From Eubacteriaceae bacterium (lineage in GTDB: Bacteria; Bacillota; Clostridia; Oscillospirales; Acutalibacteraceae): 64,000 bases of DNA. The notes under the pieces were generated by a model. It was not told where the DNA came from and made no database searches. It saw only the letters and a list, made by a program, of their open reading frames with translations. Made by a program: the position numbers and the translations under genes. Position 1 is the first letter of the stretch, and every line of letters begins with the position of its first letter. The DNA is taken from contig JAETRQ010000001.1 of NCBI GenBank assembly GCA_021770095.1, forward strand, positions 1 to 64,000, in the 5' to 3' direction. Below are positions 49,720-59,421 of this stretch, one piece after another.

Positions 49720-52700
49720 TTACTCCGCATCTATTGTTGACACACCAAGTGTTATTTCTTCAAGTACATCAAGAAGAACTTTTACCGTGTCAAGTGAAGT
49801 GAACATTGTTACATTATTTTCAACTGCTGCACGTCTGATTTCAGAGCCGTCTGAATGAGAATCACCTGCACTGATGTCGATTGTATTGATAACATATGCA
49901 ATATGGCCCTGACGGAGTGCAAGCAAAATTTCATCACTGTCATCAAGTGTAAGTTTTTGTCTTACTCTTGTACGAATTCCATGTGACTTAAGATATTCAG
50001 CAGTACCCTCGGTTGCCTCAATATTAAAGCCGAGTTCGTAAAAACGCTTTATCAAAGGCAATGCAGTCGGCTTGTCCTGATCAGCAATTGTTACAAGCAC
50101 AGTTCCGTAATTGGCAACATTAAGACCTGATGCCTGAATTGCTTTGTAAAGTGCTCTGGTCAAAGACTTATCATAACCGATTGCCTCACCTGTTGATTTC
50201 ATTTCAGGAGAAAGATAAGTATCCATACCCTTGAGCTTAGAGAATGAGAAAGCAGGTGCTTTTACATACCAACGCTTTTTTTCTTTTGGATAAACTTCTG
50301 TAATTCCCTGTTCCTTCAATGAATGACCAAGAATTACCTGGGTAGCGATATGAGCCATAGGCACTGAAGTTGCCTTTGAAAGGAAAGGCACGGTTCTGGA
50401 AGACCTTGGATTAACTTCAATTACATAAACATCATCATTATCATCAGCAATAAACTGAATATTGTAAAGTCCGATAATTCCGATAGCCTTGCCGAGGCGT
50501 ACTGTATAGTCAAGTATTTTTTCTTTCACAGTCTGTGAAGCTGAGAAAGTCGGATAAATAGAAATTGAGTCACCCGAATGAACACCGGTACGTTCAACAT
50601 GTTCCATTATACCCGGAATAAAGACATCCTCACCATCGCAGATTGCATCAACCTCAAGTTCCCTGCCCATAATATATTTATCAACCAGAACAGGCTGTTC
50701 CGTATTAATTTCAACAGCAGTCTGAAGATAATGGCGAAGTGACTCTTCATTCGCAACAATCTGCATTGCTCTGCCGCCAAGAACGAAAGACGGTCGTACA
50801 AGAACAGGATAACCAATGCTTGCAGCAACTCTTACACCCTCTTCAATATCTGTCACGGCAAGACCTTTTGGCTGAGGAATTCCGAGCCCCTCCATAACCT
50901 TTTCAAAACTGTCTCTGTTTTCTGCTCGGTCTATTGCAGCAACATCAGTACCGATAATATTAACACCGAGTGCATCAAGAGGCGGTGCAAGGTTGATAGC
51001 AGTCTGACCACCGAGTGATACAACTATACCAAGCGGATTTTCAAGCGTAATTATATTCATTACATCTTCCACTGTAAGCGGTTCAAAATACAGTTTATCG
51101 GATGTTGTATAATCGGTTGATACAGTTTCAGGGTTATTGTTGATAATAATAGCTTCATATCCTGCATCACGTATTGACCATATAGCGTGAACAGTTGAAT
51201 AGTCAAATTCCACACCCTGTCCGATACGGATAGGACCTGAACCAAGAACGATAATCTTTTTCTTATCAGAAACAATTGACTCGTTCTCTTCTTCATAAGT
51301 TGAGTAGAAATAAGGTACATAAGAATCAAATTCAGAGGCACAGGTATCAATCATTTTGTATACAGGCATAATGCCGTTCTCTTTCCTAAGATGGAAAACG
51401 TCAGCCTGAGACATGCCCCACAACTTGCCGATATATTCATCAGACACACCAAGTTTCTTTGCGTCTTTAAGGATTTCAATACTGCCTGTGCTTGATTTTA
51501 ACACAGATTCAAAATCGACAATGTTCTTGAATTTTTCAAGGAAGAACATATCAATCTTTGTTGCATTATAAATTCTGATTAAATCCACGCCGAGACGGAT
51601 TAACTGAGCAATTGCAAACAGTCTGTCATCCGTACCGACTCTGATATATTTAAGAAGTTCCTCTTCTGAATAGGAATCAAATTTCTTATCATAAAGATGG
51701 CAGACACCTATTTCAAGTGAACGAACAGCCTTGAGCAGACTTTCTTCCATAGTCCTGCCGATAGCCATGACTTCACCTGTTGCTTTCATCTGTGTGTTCA
51801 GCGTATTATTGGCATCTGCAAATTTGTCAAATGGGAAACGTGCAATCTTTGTTACCACATAGTCAAGTGTAGGTTCAAAAGACGCAGGTGTATTGGCAAT
51901 CGGAATTTCATCAAGGTGCATACCGACTGAAATTTTTGCAGAAACACGGGCAATAGGATAACCCGATGCTTTTGATGCAAGTGCAGATGAACGTGATACT
52001 CTGGGATTGACTTCAATAAGGTAATATTGAAAAGAGTGCGGATCAAGTGCAAACTGAACATTGCATCCGCCTTCAATCTTGAGTTCTCTGATAATTCGCA
52101 AAGCAGAATCACGGAGCATATGATACTCTTTATTTGTAAGAGTCTGTGATGGTGCAACAACCACAGAATCACCTGTATGGACACCGACAGGGTCAATATT
52201 TTCCATATTACAGATTGTGATTGCAGTGTCATTGGCATCACGCATTACTTCGTATTCAATTTCCTTATAACCCTTTATGCTCTTTTCAACAAGAACCTGA
52301 TGAACAGGTGAAAGTGCAAGAGCATTTTTCATCATAATGACAAATTCTTCTTCATCATCGGCAAATCCGCCGCCTGTGCCGCCGAGGGTAAAGGCGGGAC
52401 GAAGAACAACAGGGAAACCGATTCTTTTTGCAGCAGCAAGTCCGTCTTCAAGATTTTCAGCAATTTCTGACGGGAGAACTGGTTCACCGAGGCTTTCACA
52501 GAGTTCTTTAAAAAGTTCTCTGTCTTCTGCTCTTTCAATTGCTTCAAAATTAGTACCGAGGATTTCAACATCACATTCCTTGAGTACACCTTTTTTTGCT
52601 AACTGCACTGCAAGGTTAAGACCTGTCTGTCCGCCGAGTGACGGTAAAATTGCATCAGGTCTTTCATGACGGATAATACGTGCAACATATTCAAGATTAA

Positions 52701-52905
52701 GAGGTTCCATATATACCTTATCGGCAATATCGGTATCGGTCATAATGGTGGCAGGGTTTGAATTGATAAGTACAACTTCATAACCTTCTTCGCGCAATGC
52801 AAGACAGGCCTGTGTACCTGAATAGTCAAATTCTGCAGCCTGACCGATTACAATCGGACCTGAGCCGATAACAAGGATTTTATGTATGTCAGTTCTTTTA
52901 GGCAT
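49720..52905 (-). CDS. carB: Carbamoyl-phosphate synthase large subunit
   Basis: Makes carbamoyl phosphate from bicarbonate, ammonia (from CarA) and two ATP, feeding both pyrimidine and arginine synthesis. The 1061-residue protein has two homologous ATP-grasp halves. The first starts [22 protein letters not shown] and the second [24 protein letters not shown]-terminal methylglyoxal-synthase-like regulatory domain (about 930-1061) would bind UMP. Length is normal. AGGAGG nine bases upstream selects ATG 52905 over TTG 52914. The gap to carA is one base. Confidence 0.98.
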   Translation of the reverse strand: MPKRTDIHKILVIGSGPIVIGQAAEFDYSGTQACLALREEGYEVVLINSNPATIMTDTDIADKVYMEPLNLEYVARIIRHERPDAILPSLGGQTGLNLAVQLAKKGVLKECDVEILGTNFEAIERAEDRELFKELCESLGEPVLPSEIAENLEDGLAAAKRIGFPVVLRPAFTLGGTGGGFADDEEEFVIMMKNALALSPVHQVLVEKSIKGYKEIEYEVMRDANDTAITICNMENIDPVGVHTGDSVVVAPSQTLTNKEYHMLRDSALRIIRELKIEGGCNVQFALDPHSFQYYLIEVNPRVSRSSALASKASGYPIARVSAKISVGMHLDEIPIANTPASFEPTLDYVVTKIARFPFDKFADANNTLNTQMKATGEVMAIGRTMEESLLKAVRSLEIGVCHLYDKKFDSYSEEELLKYIRVGTDDRLFAIAQLIRLGVDLIRIYNATKIDMFFLEKFKNIVDFESVLKSSTGSIEILKDAKKLGVSDEYIGKLWGMSQADVFHLRKENGIMPVYKMIDTCASEFDSYVPYFYSTYEEENESIVSDKKKIIVLGSGPIRIGQGVEFDYSTVHAIWSIRDAGYEAIIINNNPETVSTDYTTSDKLYFEPLTVEDVMNIITLENPLGIVVSLGGQTAINLAPPLDALGVNIIGTDVAAIDRAENRDSFEKVMEGLGIPQPKGLAVTDIEEGVRVAASIGYPVLVRPSFVLGGRAMQIVANEESLRHYLQTAVEINTEQPVLVDKYIMGRELEVDAICDGEDVFIPGIMEHVERTGVHSGDSISIYPTFSASQTVKEKILDYTVRLGKAIGIIGLYNIQFIADDNDDVYVIEVNPRSSRTVPFLSKATSVPMAHIATQVILGHSLKEQGITEVYPKEKKRWYVKAPAFSFSKLKGMDTYLSPEMKSTGEAIGYDKSLTRALYKAIQASGLNVANYGTVLVTIADQDKPTALPLIKRFYELGFNIEATEGTAEYLKSHGIRTRVRQKLTLDDSDEILLALRQGHIAYVINTIDISAGDSHSDGSEIRRAAVENNVTMFTSLDTVKVLLDVLEEITLGVSTIDAE

Positions 52906-52906
52906 A

Positions 52907-53995
52907 TTATTCAACCTCCTTTTCCATCAAAGCAATAAATTCATCAAAAAGATATGCACTGTCCTGCGGACCCGGTGCACTCTCAGGATGATACTGAACT
53001 GAGAATAATTTATTTTCTGCTGATTTAACACCTTCTGCGGTATCATCAAGCAAATTTTTATGTGTAAGTGTCAACGGAGTATCAACAAGTGATTTTACAT
53101 CAACAGCATAGGAATGATTCTGTGAAGTAATCTCAATCTTACCTGTTGACAAGTTCATAACAGGATGATTGCCGCCTCTGTGACCGAATTTCATCTTAAA
53201 GGTCTGTGCACCGAGTGCAAGAGAAATCATCTGATGACCAAGGCAGATACCGAAAATCGGAAGTTTGCCCTTTAATTCCCGTACAACATTAATAACCGTT
53301 TGTACATCTTCAGGATTGCCGGGACCGTTGGAAAGGAACAGTCCGTCCGGTTTCATATTAAGGATTTCCTGTGCAGTAATGTCATAAGGAACAACGGTAA
53401 CATTACAACCTTTTTCGTTAAGTTTTCTGATAATATTGAGTTTTATTCCGCAGTCGATAGCAACAACATCATATTTGTGGTTCGGTGTTCTTGAGTACCA
53501 GCGTTTTTTACAGCTTACTCTTGACACCATATCGGTCGGAATAACATATTCGCGGACTTTCTTAACTGCTTCCTCATATGGAACATCGGCATCACAAATC
53601 ATTACTTTCTGTGAACCTTCGTCACGGATAATTCTTGTAATCATACGGGTATCAACACCGCTGATTCCCGGAATATTATACTCATCAAGCACTTCTGACA
53701 GCGTTTTTGTATAACGGAAGTTTGACGGAAGGTCGTTATATTCCCTTACAATCAGTCCGCCCATCGTAGGAATTCGGGTTTCATAATCTTCATCCGTAAT
53801 ACCGTAGTTACCGATAAGCGGATACGTCATACAAACCATCTGGTCGGTATAACTCGGATCGGAAATAATTTCCTGATAACCTACCATTGAAGTATTAAAA
53901 ACAATTTCATTGATTGCTTCTTTGTCGGCACCGAATCCATATCCATAGAATTCGCGACCATTTTCAAGAACAATTTTTTTATTAAATGGTTTCAT
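52907..53995 (-). CDS. carA: Carbamoyl-phosphate synthase small subunit
   Basis: The glutaminase subunit that passes ammonia to CarB. The 362-residue protein has the CPSase-specific N-terminal domain ([32 protein letters not shown]). The class I amidotransferase domain has [12 protein letters not shown], the nucleophilic Cys in FGICLGHQM and the His-Glu pair in [18 protein letters not shown] seven bases upstream sets ATG 53995. The start overlaps the pyrC stop by 14 bases. Its location inside the pyr operon makes this the pyrimidine-linked synthase. Confidence 0.97.
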   Translation of the reverse strand: MKPFNKKIVLENGREFYGYGFGADKEAINEIVFNTSMVGYQEIISDPSYTDQMVCMTYPLIGNYGITDEDYETRIPTMGGLIVREYNDLPSNFRYTKTLSEVLDEYNIPGISGVDTRMITRIIRDEGSQKVMICDADVPYEEAVKKVREYVIPTDMVSRVSCKKRWYSRTPNHKYDVVAIDCGIKLNIIRKLNEKGCNVTVVPYDITAQEILNMKPDGLFLSNGPGNPEDVQTVINVVRELKGKLPIFGICLGHQMISLALGAQTFKMKFGHRGGNHPVMNLSTGKIEITSQNHSYAVDVKSLVDTPLTLTHKNLLDDTAEGVKSAENKLFSVQYHPESAPGPQDSAYLFDEFIALMEKEVE

Positions 53996-55256
53996 ATACA
54001 ATCTCTCCCCTAAGTATAGTTAAAAGGTTTTCACCTTGCAGTTCCCAGTTTTCAAAAGGTGTTGCTCTGCCCATTGTTACAAATTCATCAGGATGAACCA
54101 CCCATTTTTTATCAGGGTCGATAAGACAAAGATTGGCAGGAGCACCTTCCTTTATCTCCCCGCCTTCAATACCAAAAATCTCACGCGGTCTGACAGACAT
54201 TAATTCAACAAGTTTTTCGATTGTAATTATGCCTGTTTTTACAAGTTTTGTATTCAGAACTGCAAACGCAGTTTCAAGACCGACAACACCCATTGCGGAT
54301 TTTGCAAGTCCTTTCGACTTTTCATCGGCACTGTGCGGTGCATGGTCAGTTGCAATAACATCAATTGTACCGTCAATTATTCCGTCAATCAGTGCTTGCT
54401 TGTCCGCTTCGGACCTCAACGGCGGATTCATTTTGAACCGTCCGTCTTCCTGCAGGTCCATATCACACATCGTGAGATAATGCGGACCTGTCTCACAGGT
54501 GACATGCACACCCCGTGCTTTCGCCTGACGGATAATATCAACACTTTCTTTTGTTGAAATATGGCAGACATGATAACGGCAGCCTGTTTGCTCGGCCAGT
54601 TTGCAATCACGTTCAATCTGTACCCATTCGGATTCTGAGCAGATACCTTTGTGATTATGCATTCTGCAATATGCACCATCGTGAATATACCCGCCCCTAA
54701 GCAAATCATTCACTTCACAGTGAGCAGAAATAATTTTACCGAGTTTGGCACATTCAGTCATAGCCTGCAGCATCAATTCATCAGTCTGTACACCCGTACC
54801 GTCATCAGAAAAGCCAACAACCTTATCAGCCATTGACTTAAAATTAATGATTTCACCAATACCTTTTCTGCCTTTGGTAATTGTACCAAACGGAAGAATA
54901 TCAATTACGGCATCACGGTCAATTATCTCTGTCTGAACCTTAAGATTTTCTACTGAATCAGGAGCAGGATTGAGGTTTGGCATTGTACAGAGAGCATTAT
55001 ATCCTGCCTTTGCACCTGCCATGGAACCTGACTTGATTGTTTCTTTATAAGAAAAACCGGGCTCACGAAGATGTGTATGAACATCAACGAAACCCGGAAT
55101 TAATAAATACTTATCCTGTGCATCAACAACACGGTCAACGCATTCTGATGAAATAGAAATACCAAGGCTGTGAATTCTGCCGTCTTTAATAAGAATATCT
55201 GACTTTTTGAATGTTTTATCAATATATGTCAAAGCATTTTTTATCAGCAAAGTCAT
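53982..55256 (-). CDS. pyrC: Dihydroorotase
   Basis: Cyclises carbamoyl aspartate to dihydroorotate. The 424-residue amidohydrolase is the class I (longer) bacterial type. Metal ligands are in DVHTHLREPGFSYKETI, HCEVND, HVCHISTKES and ATDHAPHS, and the catalytic Asp lies in the last. The bridging carboxylate is probably Asp in FSDDGTGV, as in class I enzymes. It is the first gene of the operon, with a leader of only about 20-25 bases. The longest frame and the ribosome site (AAAGGGA, ten bases away) agree on this start. Confidence 0.96.
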   Translation of the reverse strand: MTLLIKNALTYIDKTFKKSDILIKDGRIHSLGISISSECVDRVVDAQDKYLLIPGFVDVHTHLREPGFSYKETIKSGSMAGAKAGYNALCTMPNLNPAPDSVENLKVQTEIIDRDAVIDILPFGTITKGRKGIGEIINFKSMADKVVGFSDDGTGVQTDELMLQAMTECAKLGKIISAHCEVNDLLRGGYIHDGAYCRMHNHKGICSESEWVQIERDCKLAEQTGCRYHVCHISTKESVDIIRQAKARGVHVTCETGPHYLTMCDMDLQEDGRFKMNPPLRSEADKQALIDGIIDGTIDVIATDHAPHSADEKSKGLAKSAMGVVGLETAFAVLNTKLVKTGIITIEKLVELMSVRPREIFGIEGGEIKEGAPANLCLIDPDKKWVVHPDEFVTMGRATPFENWELQGENLLTILRGEIVYETI

Positions 55257-55283
55257 AAACCACAGTCCCTTTCATTTTCAAAT

Positions 55284-55312
55284 ATTATAATATTTTTCGC
55301 CCTTTAAGTCAA
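55284..55312 (-). promoter_or_regulatory. Promoter of the pyr operon
   Basis: Minus strand TTGACT (55307-55312), 17-bp spacer, TATAAT (55284-55289). The -10 sits in a perfect 16-bp palindrome AAATATTATAATATTT (55280-55295), which might be an operator or may be just AT-rich chance. Leader to pyrC is too short for a PyrR attenuator. Confidence 0.8.
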
Positions 55313-55393
55313 CATAAAAATATATAATATATCTATTTACTTTTTTCTGTTTTTATTATATAATAAATTTGATTTTTTCACTGAACAGTATCC

Positions 55394-55425
55394 AAAAAAG
55401 CTCCTTGGGCAACAAGGAGTTTTTT
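55394..55425 (-). terminator. Terminator of cca
   Basis: On the minus strand CTCCTTG and CAAGGAG pair (55413-55419 with 55401-55407) around a five-base loop, then a T-run. It overlaps the last codons of cca and isolates the pyr operon from upstream transcription. Confidence 0.8.
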
Positions 55426-56746
55426 ATTTTTGCAAATAGGAAAGAATCACTTCTTTGTTATTATCAAGTTCTCCGCTTATAACCTTATCCAGAATAAGCA
55501 TAAGTATATCACCAATCTCCTTGCCTGTGTAACCAAGTGAAATCAAATCATAACCATTTATCGCAAGATCTTTAACAGTAAAAGGTTCGCCGTCATTTAT
55601 AATCGAATCAAGTTCTTTTTCTGTCACAAGCAGATTCTCAAGTTCCTGTGCAGTCATTTCCGGATTTTGTGCAAGTTTATCAGACCGCTTGACAGCAATC
55701 AAATCACGCAAAGTATCTTCACCAAGTTTTGAAAGCCATTTTTTTATCTTTTTCCTATCCGTACCGATATGCATATCGTGAATAGGAACGACTGCCATAA
55801 CTCGGTTGAAGATTTCGTTAGGTGTTTTCAATCGTTTCAATGCAATATCAGAATAATCCGCACTTACTTTCTGATGACCTTTAAAATGGTCTGTGCCGTT
55901 TTCATCCGTTGTTTTTGTATATGCCTTTCCTATATCATGAAGAAGCATGGCATAACGAAGTGCTAAATCCTTCGGTGACTGTTCAACTGCTTTGGCAGTG
56001 TGTTCCCAGACATTATAGATATGCCACTTTGTGTTTTGGGGGATATTGAATATCGGTTTCAGTTCAGGAATAACCACACCAAGTATTTCTTTATACTCAC
56101 AAAGAACATTAAAAACATTATCCCCCAAAAGAAGTTTGGATAACTCTGTATATATCCGCTCGGCAGAAATATTTTTCAGCAAATCCTTATTATCAAACAA
56201 AGCCTTTTTTGTTATCGGCTCAATATCAAAAGAAAGTACAGATGCAAATCGGATGGCGCGCATAATCCTGAGGGCATCTTCTTTAAATCGTTTATCCGGA
56301 TTGCCGACTGCACGGATTATTTTTTTATCAATATCATCTCTGCCGCCGAACAAATCAACAAATCCTGTATCGGAATTATATGCAAGAGCATTTATTGTGA
56401 AATCCCGTCTTGACAAATCCTCCTTAATATCTGATACAAACGCAACATTTTCAGGATGACGGCTATCATTATAAGTTCCGTCAGTTCTGTAAGTTGTAAC
56501 CTCAAAAGAATCATTGTCAAACAGAACAGTTACCGTGCCGTGTTTAAGTCCTGTTTCTATAAACCTAATTTGATTATCAATCAATACTTTTTCAACTTCA
56601 TATGGTTTTGCAGATGTTGTTATGTCAATATCATCGCATGGTCTGTGCATAATAAAATCACGCACACAGCCGCCGACTGCAAAAGCTTCATAACCTGCAT
56701 CTTCAATTATATTAATAAGGGTTTTTGCTTTTTTTGGAATTATCAT
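55424..56746 (-). CDS. cca: CCA tRNA nucleotidyltransferase
   Basis: Adds or repairs the CCA end of tRNAs. The 440-residue protein has the class II nucleotidyltransferase head: FAVGGCVRDFIM, the metal site DDIDITTSAK, and SRRDFTINALAYN. The nucleotide-selecting helices (EDALRIMRAIRFASVLSF) follow, then an HD phosphohydrolase domain with LLHDIGKAYTK and VPIHDMHIG. The HD domain suggests the multifunctional form. It is divergently placed from a small membrane gene and has its own promoter (56769-56797) and terminator. Whether it adds all three bases cannot be told from sequence here. Confidence 0.94.
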   Translation of the reverse strand: MIIPKKAKTLINIIEDAGYEAFAVGGCVRDFIMHRPCDDIDITTSAKPYEVEKVLIDNQIRFIETGLKHGTVTVLFDNDSFEVTTYRTDGTYNDSRHPENVAFVSDIKEDLSRRDFTINALAYNSDTGFVDLFGGRDDIDKKIIRAVGNPDKRFKEDALRIMRAIRFASVLSFDIEPITKKALFDNKDLLKNISAERIYTELSKLLLGDNVFNVLCEYKEILGVVIPELKPIFNIPQNTKWHIYNVWEHTAKAVEQSPKDLALRYAMLLHDIGKAYTKTTDENGTDHFKGHQKVSADYSDIALKRLKTPNEIFNRVMAVVPIHDMHIGTDRKKIKKWLSKLGEDTLRDLIAVKRSDKLAQNPEMTAQELENLLVTEKELDSIINDGEPFTVKDLAINGYDLISLGYTGKEIGDILMLILDKVISGELDNNKEVILSYLQK

Positions 56747-56768
56747 AACGCACCGCCTGAAATTACTG

Positions 56769-56797
56769 GTTATATTTTATCACAAATCTGCAGACAA
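56769..56797 (-). promoter_or_regulatory. Possible promoter of cca
   Basis: Minus strand TTGTCT (56792-56797), 17-bp spacer, TATAAC (56769-56774). A TAAAAT with TG extended -10 in the same segment is an alternative. Confidence 0.45.
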
Positions 56798-56804
56798 TAC
56801 AAAT

Positions 56805-57191
56805 ATGAGAATATTTTTTAATTATTTATTTGCTGCACTTATAGGCGGATTCGGATATTGCCTGACAGAAATCATATACAGAGGACGAACGCACTATTCC
56901 ATGTTTTTTGCAGGAGCAATTGTACTGACTTCCTTTTATTTTATCAGCACCAACTTTCAAATCCCTTTGTGGGGAAAATGCATAATAGGTATGCTGATTA
57001 TAACAGGTATTGAACTGATATTCGGTATTGTTTTCAATATTTTATTAAAAGAAAATGTATGGGATTATTCCAATGTACCATTCAACTTTCTTGGTCAGAT
57101 ATGTATTCCGTTCTCACTGATATGGTTTGTACTGTCAGGAGCAGTATTCAAAATAATGGAAAAAGTAACAGCAGGACTGTCAGTAAAATGA
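56805..57191 (+). CDS. CmpB-like small membrane protein (putative ABC transporter permease family)
   Basis: A 128-residue protein with four transmembrane helices (about 5-22, 30-50, 58-80, 95-118). It carries the pattern NVWDYSNVPFNFLGQICIPFSLIWF, the hallmark of the CmpB family annotated as putative ABC-transporter type IV. The family's function is not established; many members are in gut Clostridia. It stands alone on the plus strand between two minus-strand genes. I see no Shine-Dalgarno before the ATG, and the upstream 58 bases are shared with the cca promoter. It may be translated from a leaderless or weakly initiated message. Confidence 0.75.
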   Translation: MRIFFNYLFAALIGGFGYCLTEIIYRGRTHYSMFFAGAIVLTSFYFISTNFQIPLWGKCIIGMLIITGIELIFGIVFNILLKENVWDYSNVPFNFLGQICIPFSLIWFVLSGAVFKIMEKVTAGLSVK

Positions 57192-57223
57192 CAACCCTGC
57201 TGTTCTTCATATTAAAACCCAAA

Positions 57224-57859
57224 CTATACTTCTCTTTGCTTATAAAACCTTATAGACAACAACCATGAAACTGCATAGATTAATACACCTGCAAAGCATG
57301 AGATAATTGTAAATCTGACAGCAATATCATTATTGCTCATAATAAATTCTTCTGCCTTACCGCCGAAGTCACTGTTAAATCCATCAGCATAGAATACCAT
57401 CCCTGCAATTACTGCCATTAAAAGAACAACAATAATATAAGTTATTCTGCCTTTTTCCGCACCTAATTTAAAAAAGAAAGGCAAAGTAAATGCAGAAGGA
57501 ATAAATGACAGCAACATAAGAATACCGAGCATATACATTTTGCTGCTTCCATAATGAAACAAGGTAACCAATACCAAAATGACATCAACCGGAACAATCA
57601 TAAGCAAACCAAAAATGTATTTTGAAGAAACAAGGTGCGTTCTGGAATACGGCAGAGTTAAAGCATATTTATCCCAGCCGGATTTTTCATCATAAGAATA
57701 CAGACTCTGTACGATAGAACCGATACAGATAACAATATAAATGATAAAAAAATCATTCGGATAAAAAGCAAATATAATTGCGAACACGGCAACAAGCAGC
57801 AACATACTTTTGCTTGTTGAAGCAAACAGATAGAAATCTTTAATGATAAGACCTTTCAT
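57224..57859 (-). CDS. ABC-2 type transporter permease
   Basis: A 211-residue membrane protein with about six transmembrane helices, typical of ABC-2 permeases. It has a cytoplasmic amphipathic start (LIIKDFYLFASTSKSML), an early YSYDEKSGWDKYALTLPYSRTHLVSSKYIFG element (the coupling helix region of this family) and four later helices. It overlaps the ATPase gene (TGATG junction) and surely pairs with it. A GTG three bases earlier is another start. Such GntR-ATPase-permease units in Clostridia and Bacilli (YtrA-type) respond to cell-wall-active antibiotics. The exported substrate is unknown. Confidence 0.88.
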   Translation of the reverse strand: MKGLIIKDFYLFASTSKSMLLLVAVFAIIFAFYPNDFFIIYIVICIGSIVQSLYSYDEKSGWDKYALTLPYSRTHLVSSKYIFGLLMIVPVDVILVLVTLFHYGSSKMYMLGILMLLSFIPSAFTLPFFFKLGAEKGRITYIIVVLLMAVIAGMVFYADGFNSDFGGKAEEFIMSNNDIAVRFTIISCFAGVLIYAVSWLLSIRFYKQREV

Positions 57860-58701
57860 CACTGATCCCCCTTTACCATAAATACAAACAAATCCTCAAT
57901 ACTGATAGGTGAAACATCAAATCCCTGTGGTATTTCTTCACGTTTAACAACTGCCGTAACGTTATAATGATTATCCCGCACACCGACAATTGAGGTTGGA
58001 TTCAGCTCTCCAATCTGCTCTTTTGTACAAGTTACAAAGGCATAATCTTCTCTGAGTCTGTCCTTTTCTTCACAAAGCATAAGACTGCCGTTATGAAGAA
58101 AAGCAATATAGTCACAAATTTTTTCAAGGTCACTTACAATATGAGATGAGATGAGAATTGAATGATTCTCCTTCCTTGTGAATTCCAAAAACAAATCCGT
58201 TATCTCATCACGTACAACAGGATCAAGTCCGTTTGTTGCTTCATCCAGAATGAGCAGTTTTGCATCATGCGAAAGTGCAACTGCAATACCGAGTTTCATC
58301 TTCATCCCGCGTGAGAATTCTTTGAACTTTTTATTATCCGGAATAGACAGCTGTTTAAGATAATCTTCATAAGTATAATTACTCCAATTTTCAAATGTGT
58401 GAGACATTATCCTGCCAATCTGTTTGGCAGTAAAACAATCGTTAAAACCCACATCATCAAGAACAACACCAATATCCTCTTTGGTCAGTCTGAAATTATC
58501 CTGATTATCTCTGCCAAGAACGTGAATTGTCCCACTGTCCTTATGCACCATATCAAGTATTAATTTGATAGTAGTGCTTTTGCCTGCGCCATTTTCACCT
58601 ACCAATCCCAGAATATATCCGTTTGGCAAAGTTAAATTGAGATTTTCTATTTTAAAATCATTATAAGATTTACATACATCTTTCAGTTCAAGAGCGTTCA
58701 T
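57859..58701 (-). CDS. ABC transporter ATP-binding protein
   Basis: The motor subunit for the permease that follows. The 280-residue protein has Walker A GENGAGKS (35-42) and a Q-loop region near VLDDVGFND. The signature motif is FSRGMKMKLGIA, a variant of LSGGQ with S-R-G, typical of YtrB/BcrA-like exporters. Walker B is LLILDEATNGLD, and a D-loop and switch His are in ISSHIV. The C-terminal about 60 residues form an extra beta domain. GGAAGGAG seven bases before ATG 58701 selects this start. It overlaps the gntR stop, so the regulator, ATPase and permease are one coupled operon. Confidence 0.92.
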   Translation of the reverse strand: MNALELKDVCKSYNDFKIENLNLTLPNGYILGLVGENGAGKSTTIKLILDMVHKDSGTIHVLGRDNQDNFRLTKEDIGVVLDDVGFNDCFTAKQIGRIMSHTFENWSNYTYEDYLKQLSIPDNKKFKEFSRGMKMKLGIAVALSHDAKLLILDEATNGLDPVVRDEITDLFLEFTRKENHSILISSHIVSDLEKICDYIAFLHNGSLMLCEEKDRLREDYAFVTCTKEQIGELNPTSIVGVRDNHYNVTAVVKREEIPQGFDVSPISIEDLFVFMVKGDQ

Positions 58702-58703
58702 AA

Positions 58704-59075
58704 TCATTCTCCTTCCATAATATTAAACATATCAATAATATCCTGTTTTGTCAGATTACAGGATGCAGATAGCCTAATAATTTCATCGATATGACTCTCA
58801 ATCTTTTTGAGATTTTCTTCTCTTAAAAGTTCTGTATTCTTCTGTGCTACAAAGCAGCCTTTGCCTGCGATAGTGTATATAAACCCCTCACGCTCAAGTT
58901 CATCATAAGCACGCTTGGTAGTAATAACACTGATACGCAAATCTTTTGCAAGATTCCTGATGGATGGGAGCGGTTCATCCTGCGACAGAGTAGAATTGAT
59001 TATCTGCATTTTGATTTGACTGTATATCTGTTCATAAATCGGTTTTCCGCTTTTATTATCAATAAATATATTCAA
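58704..59075 (-). CDS. GntR-family repressor, YtrA type
   Basis: A 123-residue transcription factor of the short YtrA subgroup of GntR. The N-terminal winged helix-turn-helix (KPIYEQIYSQIKMQIINSTLSQDEPLPSIRNLAKDLRISVITTKRAYDELEREGFIYTIAGKGCFVA) is followed by a short helical dimerisation tail. Length fits the family. The start is TTG 59075 with AGAGGTGA upstream, because the ATG at 59080 opens a frame that stops at once. It should autorepress by binding the inverted repeat at 59092-59122 over its own -10 element, and be released by an envelope stress signal. Confidence 0.92.
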   Translation of the reverse strand: MNIFIDNKSGKPIYEQIYSQIKMQIINSTLSQDEPLPSIRNLAKDLRISVITTKRAYDELEREGFIYTIAGKGCFVAQKNTELLREENLKKIESHIDEIIRLSASCNLTKQDIIDMFNIMEGE

Positions 59076-59091
59076 GCCATCACCTCTGTTG

Positions 59092-59122
59092 TTAACTGTA
59101 TATTTACAGTATATACAGTTAA
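59092..59122 (-). promoter_or_regulatory. GntR operator overlapping its promoter
   Basis: TTAACTGTATAT (59092-59103) and ATATACAGTTAA (59111-59122) are perfect 12-base inverted arms with a seven-base centre. The promoter (minus strand TTGACA 59131-59136, 17-bp spacer, TATACT 59108-59113) has its -10 inside the repeat. A third TACAGTT half-site lies at 59124-59130. Position and symmetry are as expected for autorepression by the adjacent YtrA-type regulator. Confidence 0.8.
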
Positions 59123-59219
59123 TACAGTTTTGTCAATATAAAAATAAAAATTTAAAATAATTTTCAATCAGCGGGGTATATTAATAAAGTATTATATGTT
59201 AAAAGGATATGGTCGTTTT

Positions 59220-59375
59220 ATGAAATACTATTGTGAGATATGCGGATGGGAATATGATGAAGAAAAAGGATACCCTGAAGGCGGAATTGAACCGGGAACC
59301 AAATGGGAAGACGTACCCGAAGATTTCGTTTGTCCGCTATGTTTCGTTGGGAAAGATAATTTTTCAAAAGAATAG
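59220..59375 (+). CDS. Rubredoxin
   Basis: A 51-residue electron carrier with a single iron bound by four cysteines: Cys5 and Cys8 (YYCEICGWEY), Cys38 and Cys41 (FVCPLCFVG). GIEPGTKWEDVPEDF is the classic rubredoxin middle. In anaerobes it passes electrons to oxygen- or peroxide-reducing enzymes such as rubrerythrin or flavodiiron proteins, none of which is nearby. The ribosome site (AAAAGGA) lies about 12 bases upstream, a little far, but no other start is in frame. It is a single gene with a strong terminator after it. Confidence 0.95.
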   Translation: MKYYCEICGWEYDEEKGYPEGGIEPGTKWEDVPEDFVCPLCFVGKDNFSKE

Positions 59376-59377
59376 CA

Positions 59378-59413
59378 AAAGACCGCAGATGAAAGATGTC
59401 ATCTGCGGTCTTT
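59378..59413. terminator. Bidirectional terminator after rubredoxin
   Basis: AAAGACCGCAGATGA (59378-59392) and TCATCTGCGGTCTTT (59399-59413) form a perfect 15-bp stem with a six-base loop between two convergent genes. Confidence 0.9.
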
Positions 59414-59421
59414 AAGTTTAT

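Noticed and set aside
55256-55424. PyrR attenuator before pyrC
   Set aside because: The only hairpin in the region belongs to the cca terminator, upstream of the pyr promoter, and the pyr leader is too short for an attenuator.
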